Below are positions 21,356-33,616 of a stretch of 64,000 bases of DNA, piece after piece. Position 1 is the stretch's first letter; each line of letters opens with the position of its first letter. The position numbers were made by a program, and so were the translations under genes. Below the pieces are notes generated by a model that was given only the letters and a program-made list of their open reading frames with translations, had not been told where the DNA came from and searched no databases. The stretch spans positions 21,701,001-21,765,000 of the forward strand of contig CM077011.1 of assembly GCA_039090855.1 (NCBI GenBank), written 5' to 3'. The DNA comes from Macrothele yani. Its lineage: Eukaryota > Arthropoda > Arachnida > Araneae > Macrothelidae.

Positions 21356-22986
21356 ATGAGTGCCATATACCCGTCTATATCTCCTTCCTCTGCGCTTTCT
21401 TCGTCGTCTGTATCTTCCGTGACCACCATGAATGGTGTTCAGTCAAATAGTGTTGTGGTTTCGTCGCCAACTGTACCGCTGGTTACAAATTTGCCGGAGG
21501 CTGGGTCAGAGGTACCCAGCTCTTCTATTCCTGTGTCTCGTTCGTTCGCCGCGGCTGTGAGTGCGACTTCTACTTTACATAGTGCTTCTGTGTCTTCGCG
21601 ACCAGAGTTTACACGTGTTGCTTCCGCTTTAAGGATAACATTACCACTCGACTCTCCTCAAGGTAAGGAACTTTCGTCTGCCTTACTTTTAAGTGTATTT
21701 GTTCCTGCTCTGCGCGACACCCCCTCCCCCAATATTTAAATGCTATTTCTAAAGTTGTACCCGGAGAAAGCATTGTGTCTATTATCCGCTTGGGAGGGGG
21801 TGTTGTCGTGCACTTCACTCATCAACAGGCAGTGGACAAAATCCTTGCTTTTGGCTTGGACATTGGTTCCGTACATCTCCAACCAGTTGCAGCAGCTCAA
21901 AGACCAGTGACTGTCACCTTGTCTCCAGTACCCACAGCTGTGCCTGACTCGGTATTAATTGATGCCCTTAACACCATGGGGCGAGTGGTTGGTACCACAA
22001 AGTACCTCCCAGCTGCTGCTCGCGACTCCCCTGAAACATGTTCAGGGCGGTCGTCGTCAATACAGAGTCATCTTTCCAACCCCACAAGCAATAGTTAACC
22101 GGCCAACCACCCTGGAACTCATAACTGAAACCCGGACCTACATTTTCAATCTGTTTGCTGGCGTTCAGTGCTTCCGATGCAAGGGTGAAGGTCACCTTGC
22201 ATCGGCATGCCCACATTCCACAGCTGCTACTGTTCCAACTCAATCACTTGATGCTGCTGTTCCAGCGGGGACTCTGCCCACCGCTCCGGATTCTTCCCCC
22301 ACCCTCCCCACTCAATCTGTTCCAGCTGCCGATCCTGGTTCCACCTCTGTCGTATCACCTCCAGTGGTCCGTGTTGCTTCGGCATCCACTGACCTGCAGG
22401 AATTTCCCCGTTGCCAGCGTCTGAAGGGGCCTCCACCCCCAAGGTTCAGCGGACCAAGAGGCAAAACTCCCCTGGCTCAGCGAACCGTCGTGCGAGTTCC
22501 TCGGACCGCCAGAAATCCAGGAAGACGGCTACATCCTCGTCACCTTCACCTGGACCGGCTCCTGTTACTTCTTCAGTTTCCATCTACAACCGTTTTACCT
22601 GTTTGCCGAACGATGATTCCATGGACGTTACCGATCCCGATTCTGAAGAAACTTTATTTGCTGAATCTGATGACGACTCTCCTGCCCCCTCTCTGGTTGA
22701 CATCACCTCTATGTTTGCTGACATTGAGGTGCCCTTAACTCCCCTCTCATTCACAGATCTGTATGCCTTGATTGCTCGCCCCAGACGGGCGAAATTGATT
22801 ACTCTCCCTTGTATAGCAAGTAAACTCTCTCACCTTCCGGAGATGCTAACCCAACTGACGTTCCTGCATGAGTTCTTATTAAATGTTGATCTGCCATCCG
22901 GGACAGAGCAGTACGCTCGCCGGTTGGCGTATTTACTTAAAGTTTTGAAGGCAGAACTGGAAGGTTGGATGCAGCCGCCCCAGTGA
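21356..22986 (+). pseudogene. LINE ORF1 (gag-like, CCHC zinc knuckle), copy 1
   Basis: RNA-binding partner protein of the retrotransposon. The ATG at 21356 opens a Ser-rich N-terminus (128 codons, to 21739). Coding sense continues in the next frame from GESIVSIIRLGGGVVVHF (about 21770), an RRM-like stretch. CFRCKGEGHLASAC (22169-22210) is a C-x2-C-x4-H-x4-C knuckle. The last 190 codons (22411-22986) are acidic and then helical. Frame changes occur near 21730, at 22032 (two C fewer than copy 2) and near 22400. The first and last of these are shared with copy 2. The stop TGA (22984-22986) overlaps the ORF2 ATG. Confidence 0.82.
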
Positions 22987-25900
22987 TGCCTTCCCTAAAT
23001 GTGCTCTGCTTTAACTGTAGAGGCCTTGCGTCTTCAGCCGCGAATGCTTTGGTCTTCGAGGACGTTCGTTTCCTGAGGACAGATATCCTTCTCTTCCAGG
23101 AGACGAACTGTTCCTTGGCGACCGGGTATTCCTGCTGGAGACGCTGGCCCTACGCTTTTATCACAACTACCGGACGCACATTGGGTCCGGTACAGCGATT
23201 GCATTCCGTACTCGGTTTCATTCTCTTCTTTCAGATATCGTTGAGTCACAGAGTCTGCTGGGCTCCTTTCAAGGTATCTCCTTTAGTTATCTTTCCCGTC
23301 GTTTTCATGTTTTCAATTTGCATATGCCACAATCATCGGTTGATGCTGATGCTCTTCTTTCGCATTTGATTTCCCTTCTTTCCCAAATTCCTCCTTCTGA
23401 AATCGTTCTTATTGGTGGTGACTTCAACTGCACTCTCCAACCGGGTCTTGACCGTGATGGTTCCGGGGAGAGTCGCCTTAACCTTTCCTCCCAACTGTCT
23501 CAACTAGTTAGTAATTTTTGTCTCATTGACGCATTTCGTACCATCCACCCTCTGTCCCGTGAATTCACATGGTTTCCTCCGGCCGCCTTAGCGCATGCTG
23601 CGGCTCGTCTCGACCGGTTTTATGTTTCTAGTTTCCTCCACTCCTCCCTTGTTGAAGTAACCCATCATCCTTCTGTTTCCTCCGACCATCGTCCTGTTCT
23701 TCTGGAAATATTTTTGTCCTCTTTCTCTGTCCCCCCTCCCCGGTTTGGTCTCTCGATGATTTTCTCCTTTCCGATCCCACGTTTCAGGCCGAAGTTCGTT
23801 CGATTATTTCTTCATCCATTTCTGAACTTCCTCTCACGGTTGACCCAGCAGCTCTGTGGCTTTCCACCAAACTTTCTATCCTATCGTTTGCACGTCAGTT
23901 CTCTTTTTCGTCCCGTTTTCACCGCTTTCATGATTTAACTATTCTTCACCGTAAACTACAGTTCCTTTCTCCTTCAGATCCATCGTTTGCAGCTCTTCAA
24001 TCACAACTTCATAGCATTCTATCTTCCTTTGCTTCTTCGTCTCTTACCTGGTTAAAGTTTTCCAAGTTACATTTTCATGATGACCCGTTTCAACACCTTC
24101 GACATCTTGAATCCCACCGCGCTCTGAGTTCCAACATTTCTTTTCTCTCGCTTCCAGATGGCTCAACTGTTTCTGATCCAGTGCAGATCTGTGATCGAAC
24201 TTTTCAGTACTTCACTGATCGGTTTCGATTGCGGGTCCTGCCGCCTGCAGAGAATTCTCCATTATTATCACATCTTCCTCAGGTCCCGTCTTTTTTTCCC
24301 CCTCCTTGGTTTCACCGATCTGTCCCTCGGAGGTTCGTTTTGCCATTTCTAGTCTGAATGACCGCTCCGCCCCTGGGGCTGACGGTCTTCCACTTTCTTT
24401 TTATAAAACCTTTCTTCCTGCTCTGCTTCCTCTTCTCGTTGCTTGTTTCAACTCGATCTTTTCTTCTTCGACTTTCGTTTCTTCTGACTTTGCTTTTGCT
24501 CTTCTCCGCCTAATTCCTAAAACTGGTAATCTTGGTCTTCTATCTAACTGGCGCCCCATCTCGATTCTTAACACCGACTACAAGATCTTTGCAAAAATTC
24601 TGGCTCTTCGCCTTAACCCTGTTCTACAATTTATTATTCATCCTGACCAAACTTATACGATCCCTTCCCGTTCGATTGCAACTAACATCACTACCATCCG
24701 TGATTTACACTCTCTTGCTTCCCGTCTTTCTGAACCTCTTGCTATTTTTAACCTAGATCAGAAACAAGCATTCGATTCTGTCCATCATTCTTATCTTTTC
24801 TCTGTTCTTCGTCACTTTGGCTTTCCTTCCCTTTTCTGTCAGGCACTTTCCAATTTATATTCCCATTCTTACTTTCGTGTTCGGACCTCTTCTTTTATGA
24901 CGGCTGCTATTCCTTTTGCAAGCGGTATCCGGCAGGGTTGTCCCCTGTCGGGTCAACTGTTTGCCCTCACGTTTGAACCACTTCTTATTTCCCTTCGATC
25001 TCGTTTGCTGGCAGGCATTCCGCGTGGTGTGGCCTCCACACGGCACCATCGCGTGGTTTTGTCGGCCTATGCGGACGACCTTACTCTTTTTTTACGTTCC
25101 CAACAGGCTTTTGGTGTTGTTTTATCTACCTATACTGAGTATGCTTCAATTTCAGGTGCGGCCCTTAATACCTCTAAATCTGTTGGCTTGTGGGCTGGCT
25201 CGTGGTCGTCCCGCGGCGACCGCCCTTGGGGTGCCCGGTGGTCGACCACGGTCATCAAACTTCTTGGAGTGTTCATCGGGAACCCGGTGGCGGTTGCTGC
25301 CGCCACTTGGTCCCCTTTGGTGCAGGACATGAATCGACGCCTTGCCCCTTTTCGCCGTTTGAAACCGTTTCTTTCTTTTTTTAGCAGGTCGCATCTTCTT
25401 TCCGCTTTTCTTCTTCCGGCCCTTTCTCATACTTGGTTTGCTCATTTCCCTCCTCCCCTCTTTCTTCGTAACGTTCAATGTCTTTTTACAAATTTTATTT
25501 GGGATGTCGTACATTGGGTTCATCGATCCACGCTTGTCCTTCCGGTTTCTTTTGGTGGTCTTGCCCTTCCGGATTTGTCCCTTAAATCGAACGCTTTCCA
25601 TCTCCAACATTTTTTGAGGATTTTTTCTCTTCCTTGCGGTTCTTCGATTACTATAATTGATACTTTGCTCTTTCCACGAAGTCCTTTTCTTTCTCTAGCT
25701 ACTTTTATCCGCATGGACCTCTTTCCACTCATTCCCAATCACTTTCCCGCTACTTACCGTACCGTTTTCTCCCTCTGGCACTCCTTATGTCCAGTCCGCC
25801 TCCCCCAGCTTCGACTAACGATCTCCTTGCGGAACCACTTTTCTTCTCCTCTGCCCTTCGTTCTCCAAATTCTCAGTACCTGAACTTCTCCACTTGGTTT

Positions 25901-26800
25901 GCAAGTGGCGTCGTTCAGGTTTCTCAACTTTTTGATTCTTCTCTTCACTGGAAATCTTTTGATCGCCTTTCCCCTCTGTTACTTGATACCCCTCAGCATC
26001 GTGCACAGTTCTGTCTTATTCAATCCTGTCTTATTCGTCTTTATCCTTTACTTGTCAATTCTATTGGCCTCATTCAGTCTTCCGCCCCGTCGCTCAGTCT
26101 TCCCTTTCTTCTCTACTTAAACGATTCTCCATTTTTACCCCATCAAGTTACAACCAAGCTTCTTTATTCGCATTTTCTTACCAATTTCACAGCTCCATTA
26201 GCAATTCCTTCTGTTTCAGCTACAGATCTTCCAGGTACATGGAGTGATCCATCGACTTCACTGGCTTCCCCGAAAGCCCGGGACATTCATTGGCTGCACC
26301 TACACCGTCGGTTGCTCACTCCGCGTACCCTTCATCGTTTTCGTCATTTGGCTTCCCCGCTTTGCTTCTTTTGTTCTACACTTGGTGATGTGTCACATTC
26401 CTATGATTCTTGTCTGGTGTTGCAGCCCTTGTTTTCGATTATGTTTTCCCTTCTTTCCAAAGTTTGCCCTTGTCCTCATACAATGTTCCATTTTTATTTC
26501 CTCCGACGCCATTCTCCCCCTGTAGATGTCCACAGTTCTGTTTGTGCATTCATCATTCTCCAAGCGAAGTTGACGATTTATTTGTTTTACCACTCAAGCG
26601 TGGATCGAGCTTCTCTCCGGCGTTATCATCCGGCCCGGGTGTTTTTGTGCAGGAGGTACCGATCATCCATCAGATCGGTCCTCCAACTTGAGTATGACAT
26701 GGCGCGGGTTCGGCAGGATGTGCCTGCCTTTTTCTCTCTCTGGTCTCCATATTTGTCATGGTTTCATGTTTCTGCAGGCATTATTGCTCTCCTCCCATAG
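22986..26800 (+). pseudogene. LINE ORF2 (AP endonuclease and reverse transcriptase), copy 1
   Basis: Would nick target DNA and prime reverse transcription. The ATG at 22986 gives LNVLCFNCRGL, the endonuclease start. Then come GGDFNC (about 23414), RLDRFYVS (about 23611) and SDHRPVLLE (about 23680). Reverse transcriptase motifs: APGADGLP, LIPKTGN, SNWRPISIL, NLDQKQAFDSV (24750-24783), GIRQGCPLS (24926-24952), YADD (25068-25079) and GLWAGSW (about 25187). A C-terminal C-x2-C-x7-H-x4-C lies at 26361-26411. The reverse transcriptase is open for 525 codons to 25883, where a C run one base shorter than in copy 2 breaks it. Earlier frame changes (about 23100-23170, about 23720-23760, about 24290) are shared with copy 2. 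Ends TAG at 26800. Confidence 0.87.
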
Positions 26801-28155
26801 CCAGAGTTTATTATATTTATATTTATTTATTTTTTATTGGTGTTTTTTTGTTTAGTGCATAATTTTTGTACATACCGTAGATCTGTGTCAGTGGGTTAGT
26901 GTCTCCTTTAGTTTATCTTCTTGTTGCTTTCCGTGCACACACATTCCCGTTAATTTGTTGTCGGTAGCGTTTACTGACTTTTTCTTTTCTTTTATTTTAT
27001 TTTCCGTCGGCCTCAAGCCGTTGGTCGACAAACTTTTTTGAGTGCCGGCTAAGCGTTTTGGTATTTTCTGTTTATTGTTTACTGTTACCAAGGTGTTTTA
27101 TGTTGTTTTGTTGATGTTGATTGCATTTTTGCTGTGGCATGCACATTGTCTGATGTGTTTTTGTTTTGTTTTTTGTTGCTCAAGTGTCGGCTTTTTTTTC
27201 TAGTTTGCTTTTGGTGTCGTTCACCTATTTTATATTTATTACTCGTCGGTTTCACACAGTTTACTGTCGCACGGTTTTGTGTTTAATGTTGTGGTTGTTT
27301 TTATTTTTTTGTTTTAACTTTTTTCTTGCTGAACGGGTACTGCTGGCGCGTGGTACCGAGGGTTTTTTTTTTTTGTGTGTTGGTTCTGAACCTTACCGAC
27401 GTGTTTCTTGATTTTGTTTGTGTAATCGGTGTTTATTTTTGTGGTTAGTGCTGTGGATACAGTGCGAATTCACTGTTTCGACCCGAATTTATTTGGTGGT
27501 GATGCTTGTCTGCAAGTTTAACTCCTGTGTTCTTTTTCACAAAGTTTTCATGGTGTTATTTGTGTATTGTGCATTCTTTATTGTGTTCATGGTGCTATTT
27601 GTATATTGTGCATTGTGTGTTAATTTCTTGGTGTTATTTGAATATTGTGCTTAGTGTGTTGTGTTAATGGTACGGGGTGTTAGTTTCTAGTGGTTGTTTT
27701 TTTCTCTGTGTTGCTGTCGGTCTTACTGACCGAGATACGCTTTAAATGTAAATTTTTGTTGTTCATCGGCTTACAGCCATTTGTCAACGCATTTCTCCGA
27801 ACTACCAGGTTTTGTTTTTTTTCGGCTGCAGCTTGTTGTCGGACCGTGTGTGTGTTTGTTTTTTTCCCTTGACAGTTTTGACAAACTCGGCTGACTTTTC
27901 TTTACCGCCTTGCTTCATTAGTGGTCTGTCCTGTATGTATTGTTTGTTGTGCAACTGTTTTCTTTTTATCTTGCCGTGTGTTATTCTTCAACTTGCTCTG
28001 ATGTCGTCTGCTTCTTCCTGTAGAGTACTCTGTTTATTGCGATATTGATTGTGTGTTGTTATTGTCGTTGCCGGTGAGTTATTGTGCAATTTTTTTCCCG
28101 GTGAGAATTTGTGTTTGTATGTTGTCTTTTTTTGTAAATAAATGCTCTTTTGAAG
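26801..28155 (+). other. LINE copy 1 3' untranslated region
   Basis: About 1.35 kb, strongly T- and G-rich on this strand (many TTGTGTT words). Open frames here are low-complexity hydrophobic readings and not genes. AATAAA lies 13 bases before the element end. There is no A tail. Confidence 0.8.
28137..28142 (+). promoter_or_regulatory. AATAAA polyadenylation signal of LINE copy 1
   Basis: AATAAA 13 bases upstream of the 3' end of copy 1. The same hexamer is at 34955-34960 in copy 2. Function is inferred from position. Confidence 0.55.
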
Positions 28156-28171
28156 TACTACCTCCACCAGC

Positions 28172-29803
28172 ATGAGTGCCATATACCCGTCTATATCTCC
28201 TTCCTCTGCGCTTTCTTCGTCGTCTGTATCTTCCGTGACCACCATGAATGGTGTTCAGTCAAATAGTGTTGTGGTTTCGTCGCCAACTGTACCGCTGGTT
28301 ACAAATTTGCCGGAGGCTGGGTCAGAGGTACCCAGCTCTTCTATTCCTGTGTCTCGTTCGTTCGCCGCGGCTGTGAGTGCGACTTCTACTTTACATAGTG
28401 CTTCTGTGTCTTCGCGACCAGAGTTTACACGTGTTGCTTCCGCTTTAAGGATAACATTACCACTCGACTCTCCTCAAGGTAAGGAACTTTCGTCTGCCTT
28501 ACTTTTAAGTGTATTTGTTCCTGCTCTGCGCGACACCCCCTCCCCCAATATTTAAATGCTATTTCTAAAGTTGTACCCGGAGAAAGCATTGTGTCTATTA
28601 TCCGCTTGGGAGGGGGTGTTGTCGTGCACTTCACTCATCAACAGGCAGTGGACAAAATCCTTGCTTTTGGCTTGGACATTGGTTCCGTACATCTCCAACC
28701 AGTTGCAGCAGCTCAAAGACCAGTGACTGTCACCTTGTCTCCAGTACCCACAGCTGTGCCTGACTCGGTATTAATTGATGCCCTTAACACCATGGGGCGA
28801 GTGGTTGGTACCACAAAGTACCTCCCAGCTGCTGCTCGCGACTCCCCCCTGAAACATGTTCAGGGCGGTCGTCGTCAATACAGAGTCATCTTTCCAACCC
28901 CACAAGCAATAGTTAACCGGCCAACCACCCTGGAACTCATAACTGAAACCCGGACCTACATTTTCAATCTGTTTGCTGGCGTTCAGTGCTTCCGATGCAA
29001 GGGTGAAGGTCACCTTGCATCGGCATGCCCACATTCCACAGCTGCTACTGTTCCAACTCAATCACTTGATGCTGCTGTTCCAGCGGGGACTCTGCCCACC
29101 GCTCCGGATTCTTCCCCCACCCTCCCCACTCAATCTGTTCCAGCTGCCGATCCTGGTTTCACCTCTGTCGTATACCTCCAGTGGTCCGTGTTGCTTCGGC
29201 ATCCACTGACCTGCAGGAATTTCCCCGTTGCCAGCGTCTGAAGGGGCCTCCACCCCCAAGGTTCAGCGGACCAAGAGGCAAAACTCCCCTGGCTCAGCGA
29301 ACCGTCGTGCGAGTTCCTCGGACCGCCAGAAATCCAGGAAGACGGCTACATCCTCGTCACCTTCACCTGGACCGGCTCCTGTTACTTCTTCAGTTTCCAT
29401 CTACAACCGTTTTACCTGTTTGCCGAACGATGATTCCATGGACGTTACCGATCCCGATTCTGAAGAAACTTTATTTGCTGAATCTGATGACGACTCTCCT
29501 GCCCCCTCTCTGGTTGACATCACCTCTATGTTTGCTGACATTGAGGTGCCCTTAACTCCCCTCTCATTCACAGATCTGTATGCCTTGATTGCTCGCCCCA
29601 GTCGGGCGAAATTGATTACTCTCCCTTGTATAGCAAGTAAACTCTCTCACCTTCCGGAGATGCTAACCCAACTGACGTTCCTGCATGAGTTCTTATTAAA
29701 TGTTGATCTGCCATCCGGGACAGAGCAGTACGCTCGCCGGTTGGCGTATTTACTTAAAGTTTTGAAGGCAGAACTGGAAGGTTGGATGCAGCCGCCCCAG
29801 TGA
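28172..29803 (+). pseudogene. LINE ORF1 (CCHC zinc knuckle), copy 2
   Basis: Same organisation as copy 1. Here the middle frame is open from about 28550 to 29241, including the stretch near 28850 where copy 1 has lost two C, so LKHVQGGRRQYRV reads through into the knuckle CFRCKGEGHLASAC (28986-29027). One base is missing near 29172 (GTATACC against GTATCACC), and the frame changes near 28550 and 29220 recur. TGA 29801-29803 overlaps the ORF2 ATG. Confidence 0.82.
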
Positions 29804-32800
29804 TGCCTTCCCTAAATGTGCTCTGCTTTAACTGTAGAGGCCTTGCGTCTTCAGCCGCGAATGCTTTGGTCTTCGAGGACGTTCGTTTCCTGAGGACAGA
29901 TATCCTCCTCTTCCAGGAGACGAACTGTTCCTTGGCGACCGGGTATTCCTGCTGGAGACGCTGGCCCTACGCTTTTATCACAACTACCGGACGCACATTG
30001 GGTCCGGTACAGCGATTGCATTCCGTACTCGGTTTCATTCTCTTCTTTCAGATATCGTTGAGTCACAGAGTCTGCTGGGCTCCTTTCAAGGTATCTCCTT
30101 TAGTTATCTTTCCCGTCGTTTTCATGTTTTCAATTTGCATATGCCACAATCATCGGTTGATGCTGATGCTCTTCTTTCGCATTTGATTTCCCTTCTTTCC
30201 CAAATTCCTCCTTCTGAAATCGTTCTTATTGGTGGTGACTTCAACTGCACTCTCCAACCGGGTCTTGACCGTGATGGTTCCGGGGAGAGTCGCCTTAACC
30301 TTTCCTCCCAACTGTCTCAACTAGTTAGTAATTTTTGTCTCATTGAAGCATTTCGTACCATCCACCCTCTGTCCCGTGAATTCACATGGTTTCCTCCGGC
30401 CGCCTTAGCGCATGCTGCGGCTCGTCTCGACCGGTTTTATGTTTCTAGTTTCCTCCACTCCTCCCTTGTTGAAGTAACCCATCATCCTTCTGTTTCCTCC
30501 GACCATCGTCCTGTTCTTCTGGAAATATTTTTGTCCTCTTTCTCTGTCCCCCCTCCCCGGTTTGGTCTCTCGATGATTTTCTCCTTTCCGATCCCACGTT
30601 TCAGGCCGAAGTTCGTTCGATTATTTCTTCATCCATTTCTGAACTTCCTCTCACGGTTGACCCAGCAGCTCTGTGGCTTTCCACCAAACTTTCTATCCTA
30701 TCGTTTGCACGTCAGTTCTCTTTTTCGTCCCGTTTTCACCGCTTTCATGATTTAACTATTCTTCACCGTAAACTACAGTTCCTTTCTCCTTCAGATCCAT
30801 CGTTTGCAGCTCTTCAATCACAACTTCATAGCATTCTATCTTCCTTTGCTTCTTCGTCTCTTACCCGGTTAAAGCTTTCCAAGTTACATTTTCATGATGA
30901 CCCGTTTCAACACCTTCGACATCTTGAATCCCACCGTGCTCTGAGTTCCAACATTTCTTTTCTCTCGCTTCCAGATGGCTCAACTGTTTCTGATCCAGTG
31001 CAGATCTGTGATCGAACTTTTCAGTACTTCACTGATCGGTTTCGATTGCGGGTCCTGCCGCCTGCAGAGAATTCTCCATTATTATCACATCTTCCTCAGG
31101 TCCCGTCTTTTTTCCCCCTCCTTGGTTTCACCGATCTCTCCCTCGGAGGTTCGTTTTGCCATTTCTAGTCTGAATGACCGCTCCGCCCCTGGGGCTGACG
31201 GTCTTCCACTTTCTTTTATAAAACCTTTCTTCCTGCTCTGCTTCCTCTTCTCGTTGCTTGTTTCAACTCGATCTTTTCTTCTTCGACTTTCGTTTCTTCT
31301 GACTTTGCTTTTGCTCTTCTCCGCCTAATTTCTAAAACTGGTAATCTTGGTCTTCTATCTAACTGGCGCCCCATCTCGATTCTTAACACCGACTACAAGA
31401 TCTTTGCAAAAATTCTGGCTCTTCGCCTTAACCCTGTTCTACAATTTATTATTCATCCTGACCAAACTTATACGATCCCTTCCCGTTCGATTGCAACTAA
31501 CATCACTACCATCCGTGATTTACAATCTCTTGCTTCCCGTCTTTCTGAACCTCTTGCTATTTTTAACCTAGATCAGAAACAAGCATTCGATTCTGTCCAT
31601 CATTCTTATCTTTTCTCTGTTCTTCGTCACTTTGGCTTTCCTTCCCTTTTCTGTCAGGCACTTTCCAATCTATATTCCCATTCTTACTTTCGTGTTCGGA
31701 CCTCTTCTTTTATGACGGCTGCTATTCCTTTTGCAAGCGGTATCCGGCAGGGTTGTCCCCTGTCGGGTCAACTGTTTGCCCTCACGTTTGAACCACTTCT
31801 TATTTCCCTTCGATCTCGTTTGCTGGCAGGCATTCCGCGTGGTGTGGCCTCCACACGGCACCATCGCGTGGTTTTGTCGGCCTATGCGGACGACCTTACT
31901 CTTTTTTTACGTTCCCAACAGGCTTTTGGTGTTGTTTTATCTACCTATACTGAGTATGCTTCAATTTCAGGTGCGGCCCTTAATACCTCTAAATCTGTTG
32001 GCTTGTGGGCTGGCTCGTGGTCGTCCCGCGGCGACCGCCCTTGGGGTGCCCGGTGGTCGACCACGGTCATCAAACTTCTTGGAGTGTTCATCGGGAACCC
32101 GGTGGCGGTTGCTGCCGCCACTTGGTCCCCTTTGGTGCAGGACATGAATCGACGCCTTGCCCCTTTTCGCCGTTTGAAACCGTTTCTTTCTTTTTTTAGC
32201 AGGTCGCATCTTCTTTCCGCTTTTCTTCTTCCGGCCCTTTCTCATACTTGGTTTGCTCATTTCCCTCCTCCCCTCTTTCTTCGTCACGTTCAATGTCTTT
32301 TTACAAATTTTATTTGGGATGTCGTACATTGGGTTCATCGATCCACGCTTGTCCTTCCGGTTTCTTTTGGTGGTCTTGCCCTTCCGGATTTGTCCCTTAA
32401 ATCGAACGCTTTCCATCTCCAACATTTTTTGAGGATTTTTTCCCTTCCTTGCGGTTCTTCGATTACTATAATTGACACTTTGCTCTTTCCACGAAGTCCT
32501 TTTCTTTCTCTAGCTACTTTTATCCGCATGGACCTCTTTCCACTCATTCCCAATCACTTTCCCGCTACTTACCGTACCGTTTTCTCCCTCTGGCACTCCT
32601 TATGTCCAGTCCGCCTCCCCCCAGCTTCGACTAACGATCTCCTTGCGGAACCACTTTTCTTCTCCTCTGCCCTTCGTTCTCCAAATTCTCAGTACCTGAA
32701 CTTCTCCACTTGGTTTGCAAGTGGCGTCGTTCAGGTTTCTCAACTTTTTGATTCTTCTCTTCACTGGAAATCTTTTGATCGCCTTTCCCCTCTGTTACTT

Positions 32801-33616
32801 GATACCCCTCAGCATCGTGCACAGTTCTGTCTTATTCAATCCTGTCTTATTCGTCTTTATCCTTTACTTGTCAATTCTATTGGCCTCATTCAGTCTTCCG
32901 CCCCGTCGCTCAGTCTTCCCTTTCTTCTCTACTTAAACGATTCTCCATTTTTACCCCATCAAGTTACAGCCAAGCTTCTTTATTCGCATTTTCTTACCAA
33001 TTTCACAGCTCCATTAACAATTCCTTCTGTTTCAGCTACAGATCTTCCAGGTACATGGAGTGATCCATCGACTTCCCTGGCTTCCCCGAAAGCCCGGGAC
33101 ATTCATTGGCTGCACCTACACCGTCGGTTGCTCACTCCGCGTACCCTTCATCGTTTTCGTCATTTGGCTTCCCCGCTTTGCTTCTTTTGTTCTACACTTG
33201 GTGATGTGTCACATTCCTATGATTCTTGTCTGGTGTTGCAGCCCTTGTTTTCGATTATGTTTTCCCTTCTTTCCAAAGTTTGCCCTTGTCCTCATACAAT
33301 GTTCCATTTTTATTTCCTCCGACGCCATTCTCCCCCTGTAGATGTCCACAGTTCTGTTTGTGCATTCATCATTCTCCAAGCGAAGTTGACGATTTATTTG
33401 TTTTACCACTCAAGCGTGGATCGAGCTTCTGTCCGGCGTTATCATCCGGCCCGGGTGTTTTTGTGCAGGAGGTACCGATCATCCATCAGATCGGTCCTCC
33501 AACTTGAGTATGACATGGCGCGGGTTCGGCAGGATGTGCCTGCCTTTTTCTCTCTCTGGTCTCCATATTTGTCATGGTTTCATGTTTCTGCAGGCATTAT
33601 TGCTCTCCTCCCATAG
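29803..33616 (+). pseudogene. LINE ORF2 (AP endonuclease and reverse transcriptase), copy 2
   Basis: Same domains as copy 1: GGDFNC near 30231, RLDRFYVS near 30428, YADD at 31883-31894. One T is missing from a run near 31217, which breaks DGLPLSF. A second break lies before 31712. From the ATG at 31712 the frame is open for 634 codons through the second half of the reverse transcriptase, the GLWAGSW word and the C-terminal C-x2-C-x7-H-x4-C to the TAG at 33616. Copies 1 and 2 are thus broken at partly different places, while three upstream frame changes are common to both. Confidence 0.87.

Larger units (their letters stand above)
21112..28155 (+). mobile_element. Tx1-like non-LTR retrotransposon, copy 1 (full 5' end)
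   Basis: About 7.04 kb: 5' leader (21112-21355), ORF1 with a CCHC knuckle, ORF2 with AP-type endonuclease and reverse transcriptase, a 1.35-kb T/G-rich 3' UTR, and no poly(A) tail (ends CTCTTTTGAAG). It is inserted in SINE family 1 at the anticodon-region word CTCTGATCA. TTCTGA (6 bp), or alternatively CTGATCA (7 bp), is present at both outer junctions. The assignment to the Tx1 group of the L1 superfamily rests on RLDRFYVS in the endonuclease, GLWAGSW after the reverse transcriptase, and the C-terminal CCHC. Tx1-group members are known for inserting into defined targets such as small RNA genes or simple repeats. Confidence 0.85.

Noticed and set aside
25152..25610. 152-codon minus-strand Lys/Arg-rich frame (also 31967-32425)
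   Set aside because: Exact antisense of the LINE reverse-transcriptase coding region; a shadow frame present in both copies for that reason only.
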